A stretch of 64,000 nt of DNA from Neofusicoccum parvum (Eukaryota > Ascomycota > Dothideomycetes > Botryosphaeriales > Botryosphaeriaceae): the NCBI GenBank assembly GCA_020912385.1, contig CP087208.1:620001-684000 (forward strand). The letters run 5' to 3'. The position numbers and the translations under genes are program-made. A model generated the notes under the pieces. The model saw only the letters and a list, made by a program, of their open reading frames with translations, was not told the origin of the DNA and ran no database searches. This document shows positions 1 to 10,200 of this stretch, in pieces (within the stretch, counting starts at the first letter, position 1; each line of letters opens with the position of its first letter).

Positions 1-1658
1 ACCAGCGTCGGCGGCAGCACAACTAAGTCCATACCATCCTCGTGGCTCTCGATTGCTAGCGGTACACCAATCGCCGGCTGGGTCATTGGCTGCGTGATTG
101 CATCAGAAATCACGCGGCGCCTTGGCCGCCGAATGACTGTCGTCGTCATCTGCATCATTGCCATCGTGGGTATTATCATCCAAGCCGCGGTTAACAACTA
201 CTGGGCAATCATGGCCGGTCGTCTTGTAAACTCCATATCTATGGGAATTGAGGCCAACTGTATTCCCATGTACATGTCCGAGCTTTCGGTACGTCAGAAT
301 CCGCCAGGATGGTTGGAGGGATACGGAGAATTGGATGCTGATTACTTTTACTCTCGCAACAGCCACCCGCAATCCGCGGAGCCATGGTCAACTTCTACCA
401 ATGGTGGCTCATGATCGGCGGCCTCATCGCCGCCGGCACCGTCTACGGCACCTCCACAATGGCGAGCGAATGGGCCTGGAAAACCGGTATTTCCATTCCA
501 CTCCCACCCACCAAGCACCCGCATCTGACAAGCCGCAGTCATCGTCGTGCAAATCATCATCCCCGTCCTCCTCCTCTCGGGCATTTGGTTCGTCCCCGAA
601 TCGCCGCGCTGGCTGCTCTCCCAGCACCGGCGCGCCGACGCGCTCTCGGCGCTCGCCTACATCCGGCACGGCAGCGCGACGTACTCGGAGGTCGAGGTGG
701 AGCTGACGCTGCTGGAGGAGGCGCTGGCGGAGCAGGTGGCGGCGCACCGGGCGACGTCGTGGGCGGACTGCGTGCGCGGCAGCAACGGGCGGCGCACCTT
801 CATCGCGGTGGGCGTGCAGTGCCTGCAGCAGAGCCAGGGCGCCGCCTTCCTCAACACCTACCTCGTCATCTTCCTCAAGCAGATCGGCATCCCCAACACG
901 CTCAAGATCAACGTCGCGTACATGTGCGCCAACCTGGCCGGCGCCACCCTGGCCTTCTACCTGACCGACAAGATCGGCCGCCGCTACATGCTGATGGGCG
1001 CCAGCTTCTTCATGTGCATCCTGCTGTGGGTGGTGTCCGGGCTGGCGACGTGGTACCCCGGCGGCGTGTCCGGCGGCGCCGTGGCCCAGGGCTGCATCGC
1101 GGCCATCATGTTCCACGTCAGTTCCCCCCGCGCCCAGCATCCAAACTCTCCAGACAGCCGCTAACACACGCGCAGTCCGTCTTCTCCACCGGCGCCTGGG
1201 GCTCCGTCAACTGGACCATCACGTCGGAGGTCTCGACCAACCAGCTCCGCGAGCGCACCATCGCCATCGCCACCACGTCGTCTTTCTGCTGCAACCTGCT
1301 GATCACGTACATCAACCCCTTCGTGCAGGACTCCCCGGGCAACCTCGGCTCGAGGGTTGGCATGATCTACGCCAGCATCTCCATCGCCGCCATCGTCTTT
1401 GTCTACCTCGTCGTGCCCGAGATGCGCGGCCGCTCGCTCGAGGAGCTGGATGAGATGTTCCAGGCGGGCGTGCCGGCGTGGCGGAGCAGGAAGTTTAAGG
1501 GAACGGGCATTGGTGCGAGGGTGACGGCGGTGCAGAATGCGAACTCAGAGGGGGCAGGGAGAGTGGTCGTTGGTTTGGAGTCCGGGGGAGATGAGAGGGA
1601 GAGTGCGGAGGTGACGGCGGTGGAAGAGAGTCCTAAGGGAGAGAAGGAGAAGGTTTAG
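1..1658 (+). CDS. MFS sugar transporter, 5' end outside window
   Basis: Plasma-membrane proton-coupled sugar (hexose or quinate-type) permease of the major facilitator superfamily, sugar porter family. Four exons are visible: <1..288, 363..487, 539..1116, 1176..1658, with introns of 74, 50 and 59 bases that begin GT and end AG and keep frame. The frame is open from base 1, so the start codon and first helices are missing. Family marks seen: GRR after an early loop, a SEL..PAIRG segment, FYQWWLMIGG in a helix, PESPRWLL at the start of the central loop, a second GRR (KIGRRY), and PEMRGRSLEELDEMF after the last helix. The tail after the last helix is about 60 residues, hydrophilic and rich in Glu. 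Substrate cannot be told from sequence. The family is certain; exon joins are well supported. Confidence 0.93.
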
Positions 1659-1902
1659 TGTGGTATCCACGATTGACAGAGGATTGTTCAGAGCAATACA
1701 CGAAGAGGGAGTTGAGTTGAAAATCCAAATAGCCAGTCAATTGCTCCTTCCACGGCGCCTGATTTCATCTGCATTGATGAACTCTGAGTAGTACATTCAG
1801 TACACATGCGGCTGCAAGAAGGAATGGGAGTTTATCTAGTGTGATGCACAACGTGGTACTAATATCAGCCGAGAGAAGCAAGGCTTAGAACTCGCCGGAG
1901 TT

Positions 1903-2319
1903 TCATTCTCTGGGTTTAAAGAAGCCACCTTTTCTACAGCTGTTTGGGTACTTCGCAGGCTCGACTGTCCCATTTTTGCTAGACACCCAAAGAATCTGGG
2001 CTTCCTCACACCATTCGAAATGCTTCAGGAACCCGTCTTTTGAATAAACCATGTTGCGAACATCAAATTCTCATCTCATTCCATCAGCGATAATACCATC
2101 TTCTAAGGCAACCTGACAGCCAGCGCAAGACACACCACTTTGAATGTGTTTAGTCCGTGGGTCGTGGCTCAGCAATGCACAGCAGGCCATGAATTCGAGA
2201 CCGGGCTTGCTTACCGCGTCCAACATTGGTCCGTTTCCGGGATGTTCCTTATAGTAGGCCAACACAGCAGACTGGGCCTGAACGATCTCAACTCGAGCCT
2301 TGCGGGGCTTTTCATCCAT
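1903..2319 (-). pseudogene. Small cysteine-rich gene relic, or short spliced gene, overlapping the GFA gene end
   Basis: Reading leftwards from an ATG at 2319, one frame gives MDEKPRKARVEI, then PGLEFMACCALLSHDPRTKH, SCAGCQVALEDG, a TGA stop at 2073-2071, and then the same frame goes on with YSKDGFLKHFEWC, AQILW and KGGFF to a stop at 1905-1903. Cys-x2-Cys followed by His-x3-Cys (HFEWC) looks like a zinc-binding unit; I recall similar modules in fungal hypothetical proteins. The protein-like sequence on both sides of the TGA suggests a nonsense mutation (for example CGA to TGA) in a 138-residue protein. An alternative is a 60-base GT-AG intron at 2037..2096, which would restore a 118-residue frame, but I see no good branch site. 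It overlaps the stop of the GFA gene by eight bases. Function unknown. Confidence 0.5.
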
Positions 2320-3499
2320 CAAAAGGATTCCCGGAAGGGTCTTGAGCGTTGGAAGCTTGTTCATTGCTCTCCTTAGCCTCCTTCTCAAGCCTTCTCCAAC
2401 TCTTCGGGTGACCTTTCGCAATCCTGAACTCCTCTGCATCGGCCTGCACCCTCTTCATCAGCCCTTCTCGCCAGCCGCCTTTGGTGTCACCCACCCAAGC
2501 AGGATCATCGCCCAAGCTCCAAGACAGGAAACTCTCTGCCCTGGCCCCTTCCGGCGCCTCCAGCAGACCGACCGCCACGTCCACAATCTCCGGCCTGTCA
2601 TCACAAGCGTAGAAGGCGGATGCCGAGCAGATCTTGCAGAAATAGCGCTGCACATCCGGCGACGATTGATAGTACGCCAGCGTCCCGACCGCCGGGTCGC
2701 CCGCGTCCACCGCCTTCTTCAACTCCGCCGTCGTGTTCGGGAACGCGCCGCCATCCGCCCGAGCGATGTTGGCCAGCTCGACGAACGTCCAGTGCACGAT
2801 CTCGTTCCCGAACTGCAGGCGGCACGAGTCGCACGCGTCGAAGCTGGCGAGCAGCCTGTTCGTCCGCGGGTCGACGAACCACGGGAGCTCGTCCCGCGCC
2901 CTGCCGGCGTAGTCTCCGCGGCCGACGCGCAGCTCGACGCCCCTGCAGTGGCACCAGGCGGGGAGGGCGTCTCGCTCCCGCCCCCCTCCGAGCCCGGATA
3001 GGCTCGGCGTCCGGCGCGGCCAGTCCCACGCGAGCTCTCCCTCCCGCAGCCGGTGCCGCGCGATCTCCTCGCCGTCGCGGTTCGGCCGCCGCAGCCAGAC
3101 GGACGCGCCGCCGTCGCGCGTGTCCTCGACCCAGATGTGCCGCGCGAGCCGGACGACGTCGGCGTCGACGTTCCTCAGCGGCCCGGAGTACGTGCCCAGC
3201 TTGCCGGGGAACCTGCGCGACTCGTAGAACAGCAGCGTCGAGCACGTGCCGCAGAAGCGGTAGGTGATGTTGGCCGAGAACTGGTAGCGCGCCAGGCCGG
3301 AGAGGTCGACGGCCTCGCGCGGCTGCGGCCACGTTGTCTCGATCACGTACAGCGCGCCGGTCGAGTGTCGGCATGAGTCGCAGTGGCAGACGTTGCCACC
3401 TTCGAGTGGAAGCTTGGACGTGGAGACTTCGGTGCTGAATGTGTGCGCTTTGCAGAGGCATTCTGCCGTGAGGACGACGGTTTTTGATTTGAGGTCCAT
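2312..3499 (-). CDS. Tandem GFA-domain (glutathione-dependent formaldehyde-activating-like) protein
   Basis: One exon, 395 residues from the ATG at 3499; an upstream ATG at 3547 in the same frame is possible but adds an unconserved leader. Two GFA/CENP-V-type zinc folds sit in tandem. Copy 1: CLC near residue 15, CHCDSC near 38, CGTCS near 83. Copy 2: CHCRG near 182, CDSC near 223, CKICSAS near 290. These three-part cysteine sets are the zinc ligands of the family. Members were first linked to glutathione-formaldehyde adduct formation, but most fungal copies are of unknown substrate. A charged tail of about 50 residues follows copy 2. No intron is needed. Activity is inference; the domain call is firm. 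Confidence 0.85.
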   Translation of the reverse strand: MDLKSKTVVLTAECLCKAHTFSTEVSTSKLPLEGGNVCHCDSCRHSTGALYVIETTWPQPREAVDLSGLARYQFSANITYRFCGTCSTLLFYESRRFPGKLGTYSGPLRNVDADVVRLARHIWVEDTRDGGASVWLRRPNRDGEEIARHRLREGELAWDWPRRTPSLSGLGGGRERDALPAWCHCRGVELRVGRGDYAGRARDELPWFVDPRTNRLLASFDACDSCRLQFGNEIVHWTFVELANIARADGGAFPNTTAELKKAVDAGDPAVGTLAYYQSSPDVQRYFCKICSASAFYACDDRPEIVDVAVGLLEAPEGARAESFLSWSLGDDPAWVGDTKGGWREGLMKRVQADAEEFRIAKGHPKSWRRLEKEAKESNEQASNAQDPSGNPFDG

Positions 3500-4182
3500 G
3501 GTTTCAACAAGGGTTGGAAGAAAATTACGGAGTGGTGGTGAGTCCAAAGGGAAATATGTTGAACTGACGCCCGGCTCGACGACGTGACGAGATCGAGGTG
3601 CAAGTTTGAGGGACGAATGAGGTTTGTTTGGAGGAACGAAGACCCCGCCGCTCTTATCGCAAGTAGTTGCTTACGTATGCAGTAGACTACAACCAGCCAA
3701 TTAGTATATAACTAAAATATTATCTCTTAACTTTACATTATTATAAGTACTTATTTATTTATTTAATTTATTTATGTCAGGCCCCGTATGCGCAGAGGCT
3801 GAGAGGAGCCGGCGACTCACGTGCGCAGATCACACGCCTGCCCCAGGCCGCCCACCAACGGGCCGTCCACACGAGATCGACTGGGCGCTCCGGCTGGCCC
3901 TGGCGAGGGAGCTGCTTATATAGTGACTGGTTTCTCAAGGAATCATCTGCCATCATTTCTGACCCCGATTCTCATCCACTATCTGATATCTACCGTACTC
4001 TCAAATCCCTGTCCGTATCCAGCCTCACAGTAGAATGGTTATTATAAGAGAGCAGGTAGTATAAGCTTAGCGCTTGACTAGACATGGTAGCTTAGCTAAA
4101 CTCGAAACGGACTTTTCCGCCAGCGACTTCATAGAATATATCATGTTAAAAGAGGATGTCCATTGCTTGAATAGCCTCAGCT
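3500..4182. other. Intergenic, with an AT-rich patch
   Basis: Lies upstream of the GFA gene and downstream of the PaiB gene. Bases 3699-3776 are almost pure A/T with ATTT tandem motifs, in sharp contrast to the GC-rich surroundings. A TATATA on the plus strand near 3917 leads to no convincing reading frame. No gene seen. Confidence 0.6.
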
Positions 4183-4923
4183 CTAAACTTCTCCCGCTAC
4201 GCCACGTTGCTTCACAGTTTCCGCCATCTTCAGACCAACCTCAGTATTGAGCGCCCGGAATCCCTGCACAACACCAACCTGGTCCTCCTTATCCATCTCC
4301 TGGCTCATCTTGAACCTCCCCTCCAGCCTGGTGATCTCAATCTCAACCCCAATGATGTTCTTCTTCAACAACTCAACAAACCGCTCCGGCGCATCGCTAG
4401 TCTGCCACGCCGACAGCTTGCCCTCCTCACCAGTATACCCCATGACCTTCGTCTCCGCGTAGTCCGACAGGGCGGTGACCTGCTCCTGCAGGTAGCTGCC
4501 CGTCTCGGGGTTGCGCGAGTCGCAGTAGACGGTAGCCTTGCCGTACGCCTGGACGGCCGTGTAGTCCCACGTGGGGACGACCTTGCCGGTGGCGGGCTTG
4601 GTCTTGACGTAGAACTTCGGCGTGACGTAGTGGTGCACGGGGCCGTTGAAGACGACGGCCACGTCTTCGGCGAGCGGGCCGTTGGATCGGACGGCTTCGA
4701 TCATGGCTTTCGAGTGGGGGTTCATCTTGGCCATGTGGCCGCGCAGCTTCCCCAGCCCGTTGCCGTCTTCGGGCATGTCCAGGACCCATGGGACGTGGGA
4801 TAGCTGGACGGTGGGGAAGTTCGACGATGGCAACGAAGTGACAATGATCCCCAGAGGATTCTCCTTGATGAAGCGGTGGAGGGTGGGTACGTCGTACTCT
4901 GCGTGATCAATGGGAAGATACAT
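4183..4923 (-). CDS. PaiB-type FMN-binding domain protein
   Basis: Single exon of 246 residues, matching the PaiB / FMN_bind_2 family over its whole length. N-terminal MYLPIDHAE, then FIKENPLGIIVTS, an LSHVPWVL segment, a GHMAKMNPHS block, VVFNGPVHHYVTPKFY, and PTWDYTAVQAYGKA in the FMN-binding split barrel. The family is named for a Bacillus negative regulator of sporulation and protease genes; fungal members are cytosolic flavin-binding proteins whose role is unknown, so a transcription role is not implied. A TATATATT element lies about 65 bases before the start codon. It is divergently placed from the cupin gene, 1.2 kb away. Confidence 0.9.
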   Translation of the reverse strand: MYLPIDHAEYDVPTLHRFIKENPLGIIVTSLPSSNFPTVQLSHVPWVLDMPEDGNGLGKLRGHMAKMNPHSKAMIEAVRSNGPLAEDVAVVFNGPVHHYVTPKFYVKTKPATGKVVPTWDYTAVQAYGKATVYCDSRNPETGSYLQEQVTALSDYAETKVMGYTGEEGKLSAWQTSDAPERFVELLKKNIIGVEIEITRLEGRFKMSQEMDKEDQVGVVQGFRALNTEVGLKMAETVKQRGVAGEV

Positions 4924-4987
4924 CTTGGTGTCGTGGCTCGTGGCTGGCGTTGGAGGTCTGAAGCCCTCCAGGAGAGCGTTCCATCAC

Positions 4988-4995
4988 AATATATA
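4988..4995 (-). promoter_or_regulatory. Likely TATA element of the PaiB-like gene
   Basis: A TATATA run on the minus strand stands about 65 bases before the ATG at 4923. Position and sequence fit a core promoter; there is no direct evidence of use. Confidence 0.4.
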
Positions 4996-5185
4996 GAGCT
5001 GCGGGCTCATGGTGGAGCACCTCCCCTTGGACATCAAATCCTCACTGATGGAGCGAGATAAGTAATAGGCTGACCATAATTGGGTTTAAAACCCAGACTG
5101 ATAAGGATGCTTGGTGTTCTCATTCACGTGTTCGATCGAACGTCTCCGCAGCGATTATGATGTCAATTATTGCGGGGTTGTGCTA

Positions 5186-5216
5186 CGGTCCGGTCCGGCA
5201 GGTCCGGCCGGACCGG
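5186..5216. promoter_or_regulatory. CGG/CCG palindromic cluster, possible zinc-cluster factor site
   Basis: Contains several GGTCCGG units, including a perfect 14-base palindrome GGTCCGGCCGGACC at 5201-5214. Fungal Zn2Cys6 regulators bind CGG triplets in inverted or direct order, so this is a plausible binding cluster for one or both divergent genes. Inference only. Confidence 0.35.
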
Positions 5217-6016
5217 TGCCGTATCACTCAAAACTGCTGTGCTGGCCATCAAATGGCCTGATTGATCAACATCTAAGTTGCTGAAGTCATCAGTGAGTGC
5301 ATTGGATTCTGGCTGGTTGATCGCCGCCCATTTAAGCAGGTCTAACCTAAAACTTGGTTGTCGATCGCCTTGTCTGACTTGGGCATGTCCATCCGTACAC
5401 AGAGACCACGAACCGTTCCATTTTCGGCAGGTTCAACCTTAAATCAAGTGAGGTGGCGCGGAAGCGGGATATGGGGAACAGTAATGGCTGGATGTGGCGC
5501 CAATGGCAAGTCGTCTTATCTAAAGTCTACAACGCCCTGGACGAATTGAAACTTGGGCACTCTTATCGGAGTCCATGAAGATACCCTTTGGGCTGAGAAG
5601 AGTTCTGGAAATGGTTTGAACTCTGAGCCACTATCTCATCACCAATTGTATGGCTTCGATTGTTCCTTTCCATAAAACACAATCGGCGATAGGAATGAGC
5701 GGAAGTAGCGTTGAACAGGGGTCAGCTGCCGGACGCTTTCAATACTCCCAAGGATTATACAAACTGACCCCGCACTTCTTCGACCTACAAGACGGAATGA
5801 ACTGATACTTCTTAGAGTAAGCTGCGAGTCTCCGGTCCGCTGATCCCGCCACCAGGGCAAGAGAAGAGATAAGGGTGTGAAATAGAGATCCATTGGCAAA
5901 TTGCAAGACGAGGACGGAAGGAATGCATCGAGCTAGGCCGCAGACCGAGATAATGAGCCAAGTCCTGAACATCAATGAACGGTTCAACTGGAAGTTGCGG
6001 GGTGGTTTGGAAAAGA

Positions 6017-6024
6017 TATAAAGA
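6017..6024 (+). promoter_or_regulatory. Likely TATA box of the cupin gene
   Basis: TATAAAGA lies about 105 bases before the start codon at 6128, a usual distance for a filamentous fungal core promoter. Confidence 0.5.
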
Positions 6025-6127
6025 GGGGAAGGTGAACCAGATCAAACTCAGCATCAGCATCTCATCAATCAACCTATCTTCTCCTCAACTCATAACATAG
6101 TCTGCCCATCCAAACTCTTCTTGAACA

Positions 6128-6967
6128 ATGACAGTTGTATCAACCCCTCACATTGTGCATGGAGGCGTCCAGAGCCCGCCAGCCAAACAGTGGACCCCTT
6201 TCGAATGGGAAGAGCCAAAGCGTGGAAAGCAAGTCCACGGCGAAGTAACCACCATCCGCCCAGAAGGCTCTTCCGGCTCCCTATCCGCCGGTTTCTGGAG
6301 GACCGGCGCAACATCCCCAGGCGCAGAGAAAGACGGCTCCCACAAGGTCGTCTACTCCTCTCCCCTCGGCGACGAAACGGCCTGCATCATCGACGGCACA
6401 GTCACCCTCACCGTGCTCTCCACCGGCGAGCGCTTCGAAGCCGGACCCGGCTCCATCATCAGCTCCCCGAAGGACCTCGAGGTCCACTGGGACATCGCCG
6501 CGCCGGCCTTCAAGAAGTGGTGGTGCATCTGGAACGGCACGCAGCCGGCCGCCGACTCGCCCAAGCAGCTGACCGTCCACCACGTCACCGACAACCCCGA
6601 GCAGTGGGAGGAATATCACTTCACCGAGCCGAAGGAGGGCCCACAGGTTGCCGGCGAGCTGTTCTTCATCCGCACGGGAGGCGCGACCGGCACGATGCTG
6701 AGCGGCGTCTGGAGGTCCGGCAAGGGCATTGCGGGGACGAATGTCGACGACAGGGGCACGCTTGTGACGCCGTACACGGGGACTCTGGGCGATGAGACGA
6801 TACTGCTTTTGGAAGGGCAGGTCACCGTTGTCGAGACCGAGACTGGAAAGACGCACCACTTCAAGGCGGGCGATGCAATTGGGCTCACTTCTGGCATGCA
6901 TATTACTTGGACCTCTCATGGGCCCTTTACCAAGAAGCTCTGGGTCATAACCCGCGACGTTGTGTAA
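6128..6967 (+). CDS. Double-cupin (EutQ / cupin_3-like) protein
   Basis: Intronless, 279 residues. The protein is an internal duplication: each half carries the block G-E-x-x-x-I-R (GEVTTIRPEG; GELFFIRTGG), then L-S-x-x-x-W-R-x-G (LSAGFWRTG; LSGVWRSG), then a turn with LGDET, a strand VTLTV or VTVVE, and a G-D/P-G-A/S-I turn (AGPGSIISS; AGDAIGLTS). That is the cupin_3 pattern of small beta-barrel enzymes and binding proteins. In each half, the residue usually supplying the metal-binding glutamate or histidines is only partly kept, so catalysis is uncertain. The start is chosen because ATG at 6128 follows a TATA-bearing leader and no longer frame exists. Substrate unknown. Confidence 0.85.
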   Translation: MTVVSTPHIVHGGVQSPPAKQWTPFEWEEPKRGKQVHGEVTTIRPEGSSGSLSAGFWRTGATSPGAEKDGSHKVVYSSPLGDETACIIDGTVTLTVLSTGERFEAGPGSIISSPKDLEVHWDIAAPAFKKWWCIWNGTQPAADSPKQLTVHHVTDNPEQWEEYHFTEPKEGPQVAGELFFIRTGGATGTMLSGVWRSGKGIAGTNVDDRGTLVTPYTGTLGDETILLLEGQVTVVETETGKTHHFKAGDAIGLTSGMHITWTSHGPFTKKLWVITRDVV

Positions 6968-7266
6968 GATGGTGGTGGTGTTCAGGGCCGGCTTATGGTT
7001 TTTTCTTTTAGTTGTTACGGAATCATGATGATGGTTTAGGGGTGAGAAGAAAGTTTGGTATTGTGTATAGCTTTTCTTTACGAAGTTTCCTTGGTAGAGT
7101 CTCGGGAAAGTGATCGAATAGTCCTTGCTACTTCTCTTATGATGGCTGAAACAATTTTATTTATTTTACGAGGATATTCTTCCTCAGTTGCAAACGCGCT
7201 CTAGTCTTTGGAATGGTACTTCCTCCCATAATTGGAATCTTGATCAAGTCATACACGGATTCGATC

Positions 7267-10200
7267 CTACTCTTTTCCCGCAACCCCAACATCCACACCA
7301 AACCTCCTCCCTCCCCCTCGCCCATTCCACCACCCCAGCCCGAACTCCTCCCCATCCAATCTCCTGGCCACATCCTTCTCGCCCCCCTTCCAACCTCCCT
7401 CCCTCACCCTCTCCACCAACCCACTCCCCGCCAGCAAACTCATCTTACTCGCCACACTCCCTGGATCCCTCGGCAACACCCTCACCTCCTCCCTCCCAAC
7501 CACCAACCCCACAACCGCACACCCCACCATCAGCAGCAACGCCGCCTCCAGCAACGCCGTCGACACCCTACTCTGCACGAGCCTCAACCTCGTCTCCCCA
7601 TCCACCACCACCGCCTCCAACCCCGCCAGCAACGCCGCCTCCACCGTCGAGATCTCCGCCCCGGCGCCGCCGTCCGCGCTCGGCACAACGTCCGCGCTCC
7701 TGTACCCAAACCGCCACGCCTGCGCCACCACCTGCGCGTACCTCCTGCGCATGCCGGCGAGCAGGCGCTCCACGCCCTGCTCGCCCTCGACCTCGGCCAC
7801 GGGCACGCCGTCGCGGCCCCACAGCACGGCCTGGAAGAGCGGGTCGACGGGGCCCTCGGTGGCGGTGGCGGCGGCGGTGGCGTTGCGCTCGGCGAGCAGC
7901 AGCGCCATCTGCGCGGCGTCGGGCAGGGCGAGGGCGGTCGCGTTGTGGCTGACGGGGCGGGCTGAGGACTCGACGGGGGCGGGCGGCGCGGACGGGTCGA
8001 GCGTGTAGGCGGGGTGGGCGAGGTGGGTGTCGACGAGGAGGGCTTCGGCGAAGGGGGTGCACTGCAGCAGCGCGAGGGAGGTGGTGGTGTCGCCGGCCTG
8101 CGTGCCCGCGAGGTACCACTGCGTGGCGCGGGCGGCGAAGGCGGCGCAGGCGGGGAGCGTGTCGTTCATGGAGAAGGTCTCGAAGTCGGCGTCGTATTCT
8201 TGGACGTAGAGCGCGGAGGCGGTGGCGAAGAAGCCGTCGACCGGCCAGGTGTCGAGGAGGAGGGGTTGGAAGAGGACGCCGGCGGCGGTGGCGGTGCCGT
8301 TGGTGGTGCGCGGGACGCAGCCCTCGGGCAGGGTGGGGATGACGTAGCCGTCGAGCGAGCCGGAGGATGGGTCCCAGGTGGAGGCGGAGAAGGTGAGGTT
8401 GTGGTGGTAGGAGTTGAGCGTGCAGTTCATCTGCGCGCGGACGGCGGGCAGGCGGGTGGTGAGCGGGAGGGTGGTGTTGGTGGGGAAGTCCGCGATGGCG
8501 GCGGCGTCGATGTGGAGGGTGGGGAAGGCCAGTTCGTCGTGCGTCCACTGCGGGTATGACACGTTGTCGAAGGCGATGAGGTCGGAAATGGTGACGGGCT
8601 GGTTGAAAAGTTGGATGTAGCCCAAGTCCGGGTCGGGTACTATTGAGAAGTCGAACCAATCGTCCAGCTCGACGGGTACGACGCGGCTCAGGGGTATGGG
8701 CTCGGCGGCGTACAGACCGCTGGTTACAATGGTGAGAATTGGGCCGATCAAAGAAGTGAGCAGGATTGCGAAGAGGGCGAAGTGTTTCCTCTGCAGAGTC
8801 CGGAAGATTGCAACGATGGTGGGCTTCCCCAGTGGCTCGAAGAGCAATGTGGGGACATCGGCGCCTCCCTTCCGGAGTTGCTGGTACGGATGTAGAAGCC
8901 TGGCGGAGAAGTCGAGCATACTGAAGAGAAGTGCGACGAGAGAAAGGGTCAACGAGGGGACGAACACCCAAGCGTACTTCGTATAGCCCTCGGTAGACAC
9001 ATCTGCAATCCCGTCATGCCTCGAGGAGTATTGGTACAAAACCTCGAGCGCGATGACCAGAAGTAGTGGAATGGATATCGTGATGATACGGAACGCCCAT
9101 GTACTCGCCATCGGCTGCCACATACTAGGTCTGTCCGCCGCCTCGATCTTAGGAGAGTCGGAAGGTTCGACCACGATGGAATCCCTTACGGTTCCTTCCG
9201 GTCCAGGTGTCCAGAAGGTACGCCCCTTCAGTGTTTGCTTAAACTCCTTCTCCGGAAGAATCCCCGTTCCAGTCAGGACCTTCGCCAGGCCAGGGCTCCG
9301 AGCCAGCACCAGCGCGTTGGAAAGGAGAGACTCCGGACTCTCCTCACGCGTAAGGTAGTGCGAAAAGCTCAGTGCGACACTGGCCAAAATCAGGACAGCA
9401 AGAAAAGCTTCCATCAGTCGTAGCGACAGCTCTTGGACGCAGAGTCTCTCCCTGGTCTGCGTGATGGTGCCGTTGACCGTCTGGTTCGCGGCCACCATCT
9501 TCCCGCTCTTCGCCCACTGCTGGGCAAAGGCGGGGAAGATCTGCTGCGACACGTCTCCGATCAGGTTCGCATCGTCCCAGCTGGTGTAGTTGAGCTCCGG
9601 ATGGGCCACGCTGAGCAGGCGGAACCAAAGCACGAACGGCGTCGCTTCCTGCGAAGAGATCGCGTCAGGCAGCTTCACGCCCTCGCCGCTCATCGAGTCG
9701 ACCAGGCCGATGGTGATGTCCTCTGTGGCAGCGCCCAGCGGCAGCTGCTGTTCGACGGCACCGGAGACGTCCACCAGCTTCTCGGTCTCGGATGTGCGCG
9801 TGGAGTTGGTGACGGTGCGGCGGGTCAGCGAGTATTTCGGGGTGCATATCACGCCTCCCAGCTCGTCGATGTGCGGCGGCCCCAGCTTAGTCTGGTTCTC
9901 CTCCTCGTCGTAGACCCCGGCGCCCATGGTGCCGTAGTAGATGAGTATGCGGTGCTTCTCTTCCACGTCTTCCGAGCACTCGACGGAAACGACGCGCTCT
10001 CGGGAGGTTCCCGTGTCGGCCTGCTCGATGGGGAAGCACAGATCCTTGACGGAACAGGACGTGGTGTTGAGGTCCGCTTTGCCGCATGCCGCTGGAAATT
10101 CCCAGATATGCAAGGACCTGTTGTAGTACTCTTTCGGGATGTCGATCTTGGTGCGGTTGAAGGAGGGGGAGTATGCCCAATCGAAGGGCTCACAGTCGAG

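Larger units (their letters stand above)
4924..6127. other. Divergent intergenic region between PaiB-like and cupin genes
   Basis: About 1.2 kb shared upstream of two divergent genes. It holds a CGG/CCG-rich inverted repeat near 5186-5216 and a TATA box for the cupin gene at 6017. Short open frames here have no family likeness. No gene seen. Confidence 0.6.

Noticed and set aside
384..1658. 424-codon plus-strand frame starting at 384
   Set aside because: Its middle part is Arg/Ala/Pro shadow sequence; only the end (from 1176) is real and belongs to the MFS gene's last exon.
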